From Lachnospiraceae bacterium (lineage in GTDB: Bacteria > Bacillota_A > Clostridia > Lachnospirales > Lachnospiraceae), in contig JAFRMI010000018.1 of assembly GCA_017430765.1 (NCBI GenBank), positions 1-31,282 on the forward strand: 31,282 nt of DNA. Direction: 5' to 3'. The notes under the pieces were generated by a model. That model searched no databases. It was not told the DNA's origin and was given only the letters and a program-made list of their open reading frames with translations. The position numbers were made by a program, and so were the translations under genes. Shown here piece by piece: positions 18,571-25,347 of the stretch (position 1 is its first letter; every line of letters starts with the position of its first letter).

Positions 18571-18909
18571 TTATTCTTCTATATGTTCCTTACCCATCGC
18601 TATAATCGTTTTCACATGGTCGTCCGCAAGACCGTAAATCATGGCTTTTCCGTCCCGTCTGGCAGAGATCAGTTTCGACGTGCGGAGGATCTTCAGCTGA
18701 TGGGATACAGCGGACTGGTTCATCTCCAGATCCTCACAGATCTCCGTGACATTTTTCTCCCCGGGAAACAGATCGTAGAGAATCTTGATCCGCGTGGAAT
18801 CGCCGAATATTTTAAAAAGTTCGGCGAGTTCACAGAGCTCATTTTCCGAAACATTCTCGATCAGATGGTCGATTTTCTCACTGCTCATGTTCTCATAGAT
18901 TTCTTCCAT
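18571..18909 (-). CDS. ArsR/SmtB-family metal-sensing repressor
   Basis: The 112-residue winged-helix protein is expected to repress this operon until zinc or a related metal binds. The DNA-recognition region is MNQSAVSHQLKILRTSKLI. The helix-5 metal site D-x-H-x10-H-x2-E is visible as Asp96, His98, His109 and Glu112, the pattern of CzrA/SmtB zinc sensors. The helix-3 cysteine site of CadC (ELCxC) is not present: the equivalent EICEDLEM has one Cys. The start codon has only an AGGA about 11-12 bases upstream, so initiation may be weak. An inverted repeat overlaps the promoter upstream. Confidence 0.93.
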   Translation of the reverse strand: MEEIYENMSSEKIDHLIENVSENELCELAELFKIFGDSTRIKILYDLFPGEKNVTEICEDLEMNQSAVSHQLKILRTSKLISARRDGKAMIYGLADDHVKTIIAMGKEHIEE

Positions 18910-18952
18910 CCAGCAATATTCCTTTTCTATGTCTGACTCATGATTTTCTGTT

Positions 18953-18974
18953 CATATGAATATATTATCATATG
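18953..18974. promoter_or_regulatory. Operator for the ArsR/SmtB-type repressor
   Basis: CATATGA (18953-18959) and TCATATG (18968-18974) form a perfect 7-bp inverted repeat with an 8-bp spacer. The ATATGA...TCATAT layout resembles known zinc-responsive ArsR-family operators. It covers the -10 region of the operon promoter, so bound repressor would block RNA polymerase. Confidence 0.75.
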
Positions 18975-18989
18975 TTGCTTATATGTCAA
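18967..18989 (-). promoter_or_regulatory. Promoter of the metal efflux operon
   Basis: A perfect TTGACA lies at 18984-18989 on the minus strand, with AT-rich -10 candidates (such as TAATAT) 16-19 bp downstream, inside the inverted-repeat operator. The exact -10 is ambiguous because the whole stretch is A/T. Confidence 0.65.
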
Positions 18990-19030
18990 TCTTTTTTTGA
19001 AAAACTGCATCCAGACTCCCGCTGTGCATT

Positions 19031-19063
19031 AAAAACACCGGACAAAACCAACTCTGTCCGGTG
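19031..19063 (-). terminator. Intrinsic terminator of the dha operon
   Basis: A perfect 9-bp stem (CACCGGACA 19036-19044 with TGTCCGGTG 19055-19063) has a 10-base loop and is followed on the minus strand by TTTTT. It lies 70 bp past the dhaM stop codon. Confidence 0.85.
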
Positions 19064-19133
19064 ATCTCATTTGCTGTTATAAGGAATTCCGTAACATGAC
19101 AGCGTTTCCGCAAAATGCGGGGGAATGGAGCTG

Positions 19134-19520
19134 TCAATGCTTTCTTTCTTCTCTCGCTTCTTCCGCAGTGCGGATTACTTCTTCCAGAGAAGCCCCGCAG
19201 GAAGCGCTGACGATTGCGGCGACCGAGCCTTCCACAAAGGGGCAGTCAATGAGGGCAATTCCTTCGCCTCCCATATCTTCGATCACCATCTCCGCTGTCA
19301 TAAAGGAACTGCCCATGTCCGCGATCACGGCGACGCCGTCATCTGAAAGACCCTGCACTTCCTCAATCGCTTCGAATATTTTTGCGTAATCCGTCCCCAG
19401 GCCTCCGTCTGCCATGCCGCCCGCCGCGCGCACGGGGACGGCCGGGGCCATCATAAGTCCGAGCTCCGCCACGCCTCTCGCACACAGATCACTGTGGGAA
19501 ACCAGTACAAACCCTACCAT
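19134..19520 (-). CDS. dhaM: PTS-dependent dihydroxyacetone kinase, phosphotransferase subunit DhaM (EIIA domain)
   Basis: The 128-residue protein is the mannose-type EIIA domain of DhaM, which takes phosphate from HPr and passes it to ADP bound on DhaL. The active-site histidine is His9 in LVSHSDLCARGVAEL, as in DhaM. ADMGSSFMTAEM and VEGSVAAIVSASCG also match the family. It is a single-domain form: the HPr and EI-like domains fused in E. coli DhaM are absent. It starts 3 bp after the dhaL stop with GGAG about 9 bases upstream, so translation is likely coupled. Confidence 0.93.
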   Translation of the reverse strand: MVGFVLVSHSDLCARGVAELGLMMAPAVPVRAAGGMADGGLGTDYAKIFEAIEEVQGLSDDGVAVIADMGSSFMTAEMVIEDMGGEGIALIDCPFVEGSVAAIVSASCGASLEEVIRTAEEAREERKH

Positions 19521-19523
19521 AGC

Positions 19524-20147
19524 TTAATACTCCGCTGCAATTGCCTTAAGAAGAACTGTGAATGACGTCGCTCCGGGATCCTGATGGCCGATGCTGCGTT
19601 CACCCAGATAACTCGCGCGGCCTTTTGTCGCGATGATCGTTTTCGTATATTCCACACCGTCTTCCGCGGCCTTTACGCCGGCGTCAAGAATCTCCCTGAC
19701 AGACAGTCCCGCTCCGAATGCTTCCTTCATCGCCTCATTTGCGGGAATCATCGCATCCAGCATAGTTTTCTCCCCGCGGACAGCTTTTCCGCGAAGCTGA
19801 ACGCCGCCGATTCCTTCGTCCATCATAGCGAGGAAATCTTCCATTCCGATCTCTGTTTTGCCCGCGGCCTTTCCGCCTGCCTTCATGAATGCCGTTCCGT
19901 ATAACGGTCCGGATGAGCCTCCGACTGTTGATACGAGATCCATTCCCACTTTCTTTAAAACTGCTCCGATATCCTTTCCGGCAAGCCCCGGAAGATCCGT
20001 CTCCACTTTGGCAAATCCTCTGGCCATATTAATACCATGGTCATTGTCGCCGATTGCTGCATCCAGATCTGTCAGAAACTGGGCGTTCTCATCGATGGCT
20101 TCTTTCATCTTTGCCAGTATAACCAGTACCTTCGCGCTGTCCGTCAT
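19524..20147 (-). CDS. dhaL: Dihydroxyacetone kinase ADP-binding subunit DhaL
   Basis: The 207-residue protein binds ADP/ATP as a tightly held coenzyme and phosphorylates the dihydroxyacetone on DhaK. The nucleotide/Mg site is visible as DLDAAIGDNDHG near residues 27-38, with aspartates at 29, 34 and 36. GSSGPLYGTAF and GAKAAEDGVEYT-like segments (here GVKAAEDG) are also typical, and the C-terminal ATKGRASYLGERS with HQDPGA matches the family. AAGGAGG lies 7-8 bases before the ATG. It is separated from dhaK by 157 bp of hairpin-rich spacer but belongs to the same operon. Confidence 0.95.
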   Translation of the reverse strand: MTDSAKVLVILAKMKEAIDENAQFLTDLDAAIGDNDHGINMARGFAKVETDLPGLAGKDIGAVLKKVGMDLVSTVGGSSGPLYGTAFMKAGGKAAGKTEIGMEDFLAMMDEGIGGVQLRGKAVRGEKTMLDAMIPANEAMKEAFGAGLSVREILDAGVKAAEDGVEYTKTIIATKGRASYLGERSIGHQDPGATSFTVLLKAIAAEY

Positions 20148-20204
20148 GACGCGTCCTCCTTAATTTCAGCCGGCCGGTTCTGTCAGCCGGCCATGTTTCA
20201 CATA

Positions 20205-20234
20205 TGCGGAGGTATGCTAAAGCACACCTCCGCA
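20205..20234 (-). other. Long intercistronic hairpin between dhaK and dhaL
   Basis: TGCGGAGGT (20205-20213) pairs with ACCTCCGCA (20226-20234). Across one mismatch, TGCT/AGCA extends the stem around a 2-base loop, giving nearly 14 paired positions. No T-run follows on the minus strand. A second GC-rich stem (GGCCGG with CCGGCC, about 20171-20192) lies closer to dhaL. Both could stabilise or process the dhaK message. Confidence 0.55.
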
Positions 20235-20304
20235 CCGAATTTCCATTCTGTTTTGCCCTCCGGGCCCTTCCGGCATCTCCGGAAAAGCCGCCCTGCCGTC
20301 AAAA

Positions 20305-21294
20305 TCAGGCCTTGATCGCCGGTGTGTCCGCCGGTGCATCAAGCAGTTCTTTCAGTTCATCATCCAACTTCAGCAGCGAGATGGAGAATCCTTCCATTTC
20401 AAGAGATGTCATATACTCGCCGACCATGGTCTTATAGACTTTAATGCCTTTGGAAGCAAGGACATCATGGACATGGTTGTTGACTATGAAGAGTTCCATA
20501 AGTGGTGTCGCGCCGCAGCCGTTGATCATGACGGCGACTTCACTTCCGCTGAAGTCGATGTCGGCAAGGATCTTGTCAAGAAGCATATCCACGATCTCAT
20601 CCGCCGGGCGGAGCGCTTCACGATGTGTGCCGGGCTCACCGTGGATACCGATGCCGATCTCCATCTCGTCATCGCCGAGTTCAAATCCGGGCTTTCCTGC
20701 CGCCGGAACCGTGCACGGACGGATCGCCATACTCATGGAGCGGACATTCGCAATGACCTTCTCCGCTGCAGCCTTGACCTCTTCAAGAGAGGCTCCCGTC
20801 TCTGCCTTGGCGCCCGTAATCTTATGAACAAACACAGTTCCTGCAACACCGCGGCGTCCGACTGTGTAGAGAGAACCATCCACGGCCACGTCGTCATCAA
20901 CAATGACCTGATCTACCTTGATGCCCTCGTCTCTGGCCATATCCGCAGCCATCTCGAAGTTCATGACATCGCCTGTGTAGTTCTTGATGATGAGCAGTAC
21001 ACCCTCATCTGTTGCCGTTGCTTTGATCGCTTCATACACCTGGTCCGGTGTAGGAGAAGTGAACACAGCGCCCGGAACAGCGCCGTCGAGCATGCCGAGA
21101 CCTACATATCCTGCGTGCGCGGGCTCATGTCCGCTGCCGCCGCCGGACACAAGTGCAACCTTTCCTTCTTTCTTATTCGCACGAACGATCACACTGGATC
21201 CCTCGACGCGCTTCACATACTGCGGATATGCCTTAACAAGGCCTTCTATCATCTGTTCTTCTACCTGATCGACCGCATTAATGATCTTTTTCAT
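20305..21294 (-). CDS. dhaK: Dihydroxyacetone kinase substrate-binding subunit DhaK
   Basis: The 329-residue protein binds dihydroxyacetone covalently through a hemiaminal with a histidine, seen here as His218 in GIGIHGEPG. The phosphate-binding loop is SGGGSGHEPAHAGYVG near 50-65, and KNYTGDVMNFEMA lines the active site. The product, dihydroxyacetone phosphate, enters glycolysis. Length is normal for the PTS-dependent form. AAAGGAG lies 11 bases before the ATG, a rather long spacing; the nearer upstream ATG runs into a stop. It is the first gene of the dhaK-dhaL-dhaM unit, with its own promoter 110 bp upstream. Confidence 0.96.
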   Translation of the reverse strand: MKKIINAVDQVEEQMIEGLVKAYPQYVKRVEGSSVIVRANKKEGKVALVSGGGSGHEPAHAGYVGLGMLDGAVPGAVFTSPTPDQVYEAIKATATDEGVLLIIKNYTGDVMNFEMAADMARDEGIKVDQVIVDDDVAVDGSLYTVGRRGVAGTVFVHKITGAKAETGASLEEVKAAAEKVIANVRSMSMAIRPCTVPAAGKPGFELGDDEMEIGIGIHGEPGTHREALRPADEIVDMLLDKILADIDFSGSEVAVMINGCGATPLMELFIVNNHVHDVLASKGIKVYKTMVGEYMTSLEMEGFSISLLKLDDELKELLDAPADTPAIKA

Positions 21295-21380
21295 GGCTGC
21301 ATCGGCTCCTTTCTAAAGACGGCAATTCCGTCATATTGCACAGGAATACCTGTTCCTGCGTATTTTTATATATCTATTTT

Positions 21381-21409
21381 ATATTACTCTCAGCGGAGTG
21401 CAGAGTCAA
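21381..21409 (-). promoter_or_regulatory. Promoter of the dha operon
   Basis: TTGACT (21404-21409) and TAATAT (21381-21386) are 17 bp apart on the minus strand. The leader that follows holds two small inverted repeats: CAGGAA/TTCCTG around 21340-21357 and GACGG/CCGTC around 21318-21332. No catabolite-repression cre box was recognised with confidence. Confidence 0.6.
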
Positions 21410-21471
21410 TGTTTTTGTCTAAACTGTTCGTTTAATTCCGCATAATTATGGATTCATTGTGGATAAATGCT

Positions 21472-21499
21472 AAAAATCCGGCGGTATTGTCCGCCGGAT
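21472..21499 (-). terminator. Intrinsic terminator of the COG0523 GTPase operon
   Basis: A perfect 9-bp stem (ATCCGGCGG 21476-21484 with CCGCCGGAT 21491-21499) and a 6-base loop are followed by TTTT on the minus strand. It lies about 30 bp after the stop of the gene at 21530. Confidence 0.88.
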
Positions 21500-21529
21500 C
21501 CACACATTTGACACGATTTAACGCGCATT

Positions 21530-22501
21530 TTAGTTAAAGTAAACCATATCATTCTCGATTTCCGGTGCCGGTTCCATCTTTTTGATATAGAACACCGGTC
21601 CCTTACAGCGATACTCCTTCCGGAATTTATATTCGATTTCAGCAGTCACAACCGCATAGGAGCCGTTTTTGTAGTTCGCTCCCTCCGGTCCCACACATAA
21701 ATATCCGATAAACTGCGTATCATCCGCGCAGCAGGTCATCGCCATGCGTCCCAGGACGAATTCTTTCGAAGCCATCTTCGGGTTCTTCATAACACGTCCC
21801 TTGACCTTGACGGTCTTCCCTTTGTAACGGTCCGGGTTGTCCCGCGCGTCCACATAGAAAATCCCGTAATCGATGTCCTCGATTTCAATCACATCCGCCG
21901 AGAGATCATACGGAACCGAGTCCTCGAAGAGGTTGATCATCTTCCGGTCGGCTCCCTCAAATGCGACGTCGCACCCGCCGTTCAGGACCTTCACACTTCT
22001 GCGGAAATCCGCCAGCGGCATATCTTCCGTGCAGCGGTTGAACATAACGAGATCCGCCTTCTGGCTCATATCCCCGAAGACAGGCCGCATGTTGTTCCGG
22101 TACACCTGAAAGGTCGAGGCATCAATGGTTACGATCTGCTGAATGATCTCCCATCCTTCCGGCAGCTTCATCTCCAGCAGCTGCTTAACACCCCAAAGCG
22201 GATTATACTCAATCACCACGCGGCCCGGAAGATACGCATCCTCCAGTTCCTGCAGATATGCTTCCGTGAACGCTTCCTTTCCGTCCACTTCGCAGACGCT
22301 CGTTTTGAACTTCATTAAGCTGACCGCATCGTACTCTTCCTCTCCGCTTTCACAGTTGACAACAATGGTTTTCTGCGGGATCTGGAAGTAATCCTGCCTT
22401 AGCGTATCATTAATAAAAGATGTCTTTCCACTTTCGAGGATGCCTGTAATCACATATACAGGGACATCCCTCTTTCTCTTTCGCATAAACCCCATCTCCA
22501 T
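21530..22501 (-). CDS. CobW-like GTPase fused to a YcgQ/TIGR03943-like C-terminal domain
   Basis: The 323-residue protein has a P-loop GILESGKTSF at 20-29, a FNRCTED stretch near 154-160 where G3E GTPases carry NKxD, and no CxCC metal motif. Residues about 205-312 look like the C-terminal domain of the YcgQ/TIGR03943 permease-partner family: DNPDRYKGKTVKVKGRV, then FVLGRMAMTCCADD with a Cys pair at 257-258. In Bacillus, ycgQ neighbours zinc-regulated genes, so a metal-trafficking role is inferred. The ATG overlaps the stop of the upstream CobW gene by one base (TGATG), so the two are coupled. In-frame ATG codons at residues 3 and 6 are possible alternative starts. Confidence 0.8.
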   Translation of the reverse strand: MEMGFMRKRKRDVPVYVITGILESGKTSFINDTLRQDYFQIPQKTIVVNCESGEEEYDAVSLMKFKTSVCEVDGKEAFTEAYLQELEDAYLPGRVVIEYNPLWGVKQLLEMKLPEGWEIIQQIVTIDASTFQVYRNNMRPVFGDMSQKADLVMFNRCTEDMPLADFRRSVKVLNGGCDVAFEGADRKMINLFEDSVPYDLSADVIEIEDIDYGIFYVDARDNPDRYKGKTVKVKGRVMKNPKMASKEFVLGRMAMTCCADDTQFIGYLCVGPEGANYKNGSYAVVTAEIEYKFRKEYRCKGPVFYIKKMEPAPEIENDMVYFN

Positions 22502-23757
22502 CAGACCCCGAACAGTTCTGCGATATGCTCTTCATTGAGTTTCGCGCCGATCACGCAGAGGCGGCCTGTGTATTCAGGAGCTCCCTCGCGAATATCCGTC
22601 TCCCCGGGAACCATATCAAAATACACCCACGTTCCGTCCGGGGATGCGACCATTCCCTTCGCGCGGAGCACCTGGCCATACCGCTCCTCATCGGAGAGCG
22701 CATCCAAAATGGACCGGATTTCATCCGCCGTATACCGGCGAATTGTCTCTTTCCCCCAGCTTGTGAACACCTCGTCGGCATGGTGATCATGGCCGTGATG
22801 ATGGTGGCCGTGGTCGTGATGATGTTCATGGTGATGATGGTGCCCATGCTCATCATGATCGTCTTCGTCGTGATCATGGTGATGATGCCCGTGCTCATCA
22901 TGATCGTCTTCGTCGTGATCATGGTGATGATGCCCGTGCTCATCGTGATCATCTTCGTCGTGATCATGGCGATGATGCCCATGCTCATCGTGGTCGTCTT
23001 CGTCGTGACCATGGTGATGATGCCCATGCTCATCGTGATCGTCTTCGTCGTGACCATGGTGATGATGCCCGTGCTCATCGTGATCGTCGTCGTGGTCATG
23101 GTGATGATCGTGTTCATGCACCGGTTCGAGTTTTGTCAGGTCGACCGTAAACCCTTCCATTGTCTCCAGTACCTTCTTCCCGCCAAGCACAGATACCGGG
23201 GTCGTGATGAAACGTGCCTTCGGATTCAGCGGGCGAAGTACCGAAAGCGCCTTCTCCACCTTCTCCGGGGTCGCTTTTTCCGTATCCGTACGGGACAGGA
23301 TCACGCAGCCCGCGGCCTCTACCTGGTTCTGGAAAAACTCTCCGAAATTATCGAGATACATCTTCGCTTTCAGAACGTCGACGACGGTTGTGGCAGAGTT
23401 GATGACCAGCTCATTCTCATCCTTGACGCGCTCCACTGCATGGATCACGTCGGAAAGCTTACCGACACCTGATGGCTCGATAATAATACGGTCCGGATGA
23501 TACTGCTTTGTCACCTCGCCGAGAGCTTCTCCGAAATCGCCGACCAGTGAGCAGCAGATACAGCCGGAATTCATCTCGCGGATCTCAATGCCGGCGTCTT
23601 TCAAGAAACCGCCGTCAATACCGATCTCTCCGAATTCGTTCTCAATGAGGACAACCTGCTCCCCTTTCAGAGCATCTTCCAGCAGTGCTTTTATAAGAGT
23701 GGTCTTTCCCGCTCCCAAAAAACCGGAAATAATGTCAACTTTAGTCAATACACTCAC
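22501..23757 (-). CDS. COG0523 (CobW/ZNG1-family) GTPase with a very His-rich linker
   Basis: The 418-residue protein has the family P-loop GFLGAGKTT (12-20), ENEFGEIGID, the metal motif GCICC at 65-69, and a C-terminal CobW_C-type domain (about 330-415). The family uses GTP hydrolysis to deliver metals: zinc for ZNG1/YciC/ZigA, cobalt for CobW. Between the domains, residues 214-326 contain by my count 58 histidines, including five full 15-residue repeats of the form DDHDEHGHHHHxHDE. This suits metal storage or buffering. The Walker A, CxCC and C-terminal domains are intact, so it is probably functional. It has its own promoter with an overlapping inverted repeat and is the first gene of a two-gene operon. 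Zinc is favoured because no cobaltochelatase is nearby, but the cobalamin operon 2 kb away leaves cobalt possible. Confidence 0.92.
   Translation of the reverse strand: MSVLTKVDIISGFLGAGKTTLIKALLEDALKGEQVVLIENEFGEIGIDGGFLKDAGIEIREMNSGCICCSLVGDFGEALGEVTKQYHPDRIIIEPSGVGKLSDVIHAVERVKDENELVINSATTVVDVLKAKMYLDNFGEFFQNQVEAAGCVILSRTDTEKATPEKVEKALSVLRPLNPKARFITTPVSVLGGKKVLETMEGFTVDLTKLEPVHEHDHHHDHDDDHDEHGHHHHGHDEDDHDEHGHHHHGHDEDDHDEHGHHRHDHDEDDHDEHGHHHHDHDEDDHDEHGHHHHDHDEDDHDEHGHHHHHEHHHDHGHHHHGHDHHADEVFTSWGKETIRRYTADEIRSILDALSDEERYGQVLRAKGMVASPDGTWVYFDMVPGETDIREGAPEYTGRLCVIGAKLNEEHIAELFGV
22828..23088 (-). repeat. 45-bp tandem repeat encoding the His/Asp-rich linker
   Basis: Five full 45-bp copies occupy 22864-23088, with a partial sixth to 22828. 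Each encodes DDHDEHGHHHHxHDE. Copies differ at a few bases; one encodes Arg in place of a His (residue 263), and the residue before the HDE triplet changes from Gly to Asp partway along. The repeats remain in frame within the gene, so copy-number changes by slippage would lengthen or shorten the linker without a frameshift. Confidence 0.95.
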
Positions 23758-23864
23758 CTCGTCTTTCTATTTGCGTCTGTTTTTTTATGAGGATGACGCT
23801 TTTTCTGCATTATAGAACGACCCTGCACCGCTGTACCTGCAGGCGCCGGATCGGCTTATGACTC

Positions 23865-23890
23865 ATGAATCGAATTATAGCACGATTCAT
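23865..23890. promoter_or_regulatory. Perfect 8-bp inverted repeat over the GTPase operon promoter
   Basis: ATGAATCG (23865-23872) and CGATTCAT (23883-23890) are exact complements with a 10-bp spacer. The spacer contains the TATAAT -10 element, so a protein bound here should repress. It does not match the compact Bacillus Zur box, which has a 1-bp centre, so the regulator is unknown. Confidence 0.6.
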
Positions 23891-23901
23891 ACATTTAACA
23901 A
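23874..23901 (-). promoter_or_regulatory. Promoter of the COG0523 GTPase operon
   Basis: TTGTTA (23896-23901) and a perfect TATAAT (23874-23879) are 16 bp apart on the minus strand, about 115 bases before the start codon. A second TATAAT at 23809-23814 has no clear -35 but could be an alternative start point. Confidence 0.6.
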
Positions 23902-24035
23902 GTGGACCTGTGGAGTTTTCTTCCATAATATGGCATACTATACTGTGTCAGTAAAGGATCTGATATTTCTGCAGGCCCCGGTACACCGTCATACCGGTCA
24001 TTGCCATAAGAATCCCCGCTTGCGGCTTAAGAGTA

Positions 24036-24041
24036 TACAAT
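24036..24041 (+). promoter_or_regulatory. Candidate -10 element directly before the channel gene
   Basis: TACAAT (within TATACAAT) ends 6 bases before the ATG at 24048, which would put the transcript start at or next to the start codon. No good -35 is seen. Another -10-like TATACT at 23939-23944 lies farther upstream, with a poor -35. Confidence 0.3.
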
Positions 24042-24047
24042 AAAAAC

Positions 24048-25259
24048 ATGAAAAAGCAGTCACAGAAAAAAGAATACGGCCGTCCTTCCGAACTGCAGAC
24101 CAGGCTCTTCCGGATGGTCTCCGTCGGTGTGATCGACGAACCTTTGAACCGAGCGTACGATGTTATCAGCATCACAGCACTCATTGCCAATTTGACCGCG
24201 TCGATCTGCAACACCTATGACTCTCTCACCGCCAGTTACGGGGGCCTGTTTTCAGCGGTTGAATCCGTCACGGTCCTCTTCTTTGCCATCGATTTTATTC
24301 TCCGGCTGGTCACTTCTTCCTCCCTTTATCCGGACCGGTCCCCTGCACAGGCCATGCGGAGCTATGTCTTCTCCGCCGCGGGCATCATTGATTTTCTGTC
24401 GTTTATGCCCTATTACCTGCCGTTTTTCTTTCCGAGCGGGCTGGCCGCATTCCGTATATTCCGGGTGGTCCGGATCCTGCGTCTCTTCCGGATCAACGCC
24501 TACTATGACCAGCTGAGTGTCATCACGGAAGTTCTGTCAAAAAAAAAGCAGCAGCTGACAGCTTCCGTCTTCATCATCGCAACCCTGATTGTGGCGTCCA
24601 GTTTATGCATGTACTCCCTCGAGCATAACGCGCAGCCGGAGGTCTTCAGCAATGCGTTCTCCGGAATCTGGTGGGCAGCGTCGACGCTCCTTACTGTGGG
24701 GTACGGGGACATCTATCCCGTGACAACTCTCGGAAAATGTTTCGGTATATTAATCACATTCCTCGGCGTCGGCCTCGTTGCAGTCCCGACCGGTATTATA
24801 TCCGCGGGATTCGTGGAGCAGTATCAGGAGCTCCAAAAAGCAGGCGATTATGATTCCAAAAGCAATTTGCGTTACGTCCAGACGGTCCTTAAAAAGAATG
24901 ATGACTGGACCGGACGCCGGATCAGGGAACTGCATCTTCCGTACGGGCTTCTGATTGCTGCCGTGCGCCGCGGCTCCGAACTGATCCCGCCGCGCGGGGA
25001 CCTTGTCCTTTCAGCCGGGGATCTGCTCACTCTATGTTCAAAAGACGAAAATCATCGAAATGCGGTGGAACTCCGTGAAGTTGTGATCGGAAAAGACCAC
25101 AGCTGGAACGGGCTTGCGGTCGGAGAAATTGATATCAGCCGGAAGACATGGGTTGTGCTGATCAGAAGATCCGGTACACTGCTTATACCGCGCGATGACG
25201 TGGTTCTTAAAGCAGGAGATACCGTGCTCCTCTACAAAGAAGTGCTCATAAGAGATTGA
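24048..25259 (+). CDS. Voltage-gated-type potassium channel with two RCK_C-like domains
   Basis: The 403-residue membrane protein has six predicted transmembrane segments (from about residue 36 to 257). The S4-like helix FRIFRVVRILRLFR has arginines at 136, 139, 142, 145 and 148, one every third residue. The selectivity filter TVGYGD is at 216-221. The cytosolic tail has two consecutive RCK_C (TrkA_C)-like domains, about 275-335 and 344-400, each ending in a GDLVLSAGDLLTL-like or DDVVLKAGDTVLL pattern. The Rossmann RCK_N domain normally found with RCK_C is absent. RCK_C domains bind ligands in other K+ proteins, in some cases cyclic di-AMP. It is the only plus-strand gene here and has no visible Shine-Dalgarno sequence. 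Selectivity for K+ is inferred from the filter. Confidence 0.93.
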   Translation: MKKQSQKKEYGRPSELQTRLFRMVSVGVIDEPLNRAYDVISITALIANLTASICNTYDSLTASYGGLFSAVESVTVLFFAIDFILRLVTSSSLYPDRSPAQAMRSYVFSAAGIIDFLSFMPYYLPFFFPSGLAAFRIFRVVRILRLFRINAYYDQLSVITEVLSKKKQQLTASVFIIATLIVASSLCMYSLEHNAQPEVFSNAFSGIWWAASTLLTVGYGDIYPVTTLGKCFGILITFLGVGLVAVPTGIISAGFVEQYQELQKAGDYDSKSNLRYVQTVLKKNDDWTGRRIRELHLPYGLLIAAVRRGSELIPPRGDLVLSAGDLLTLCSKDENHRNAVELREVVIGKDHSWNGLAVGEIDISRKTWVVLIRRSGTLLIPRDDVVLKAGDTVLLYKEVLIRD

Positions 25260-25313
25260 CATAATGGGAAGAAGCCCCCTGCAGAAAGATGCAGCGGTCT
25301 CCTCTATGTGACA

Positions 25314-25347
25314 GCTGCCGGTCAGCGGCGGTGCCGGCAGCCCTTTT
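25314..25347 (+). terminator. Intrinsic terminator of the channel gene
   Basis: GCTGCCGG (25314-25321) pairs with CCGGCAGC (25334-25341) around a 12-base loop and is followed by CCTTTT on the plus strand. It abuts the convergent cobC stop codon at 25346. Confidence 0.65.

Noticed and set aside
22828..23088. CRISPR-like array
   Set aside because: The 45-bp units are adjacent, with no unique spacers, and they code in frame for a protein repeat. No cas genes are present.
22525..23472. Long plus-strand ORF (315 codons) with repeated hydrophobic segments that look like membrane helices
   Set aside because: It is the antisense reading of the His/Asp-rich tandem repeat: His and Asp codons read backwards give Met, Val and Ile. 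It has no ribosome site, and the minus-strand CobW gene accounts for the DNA.
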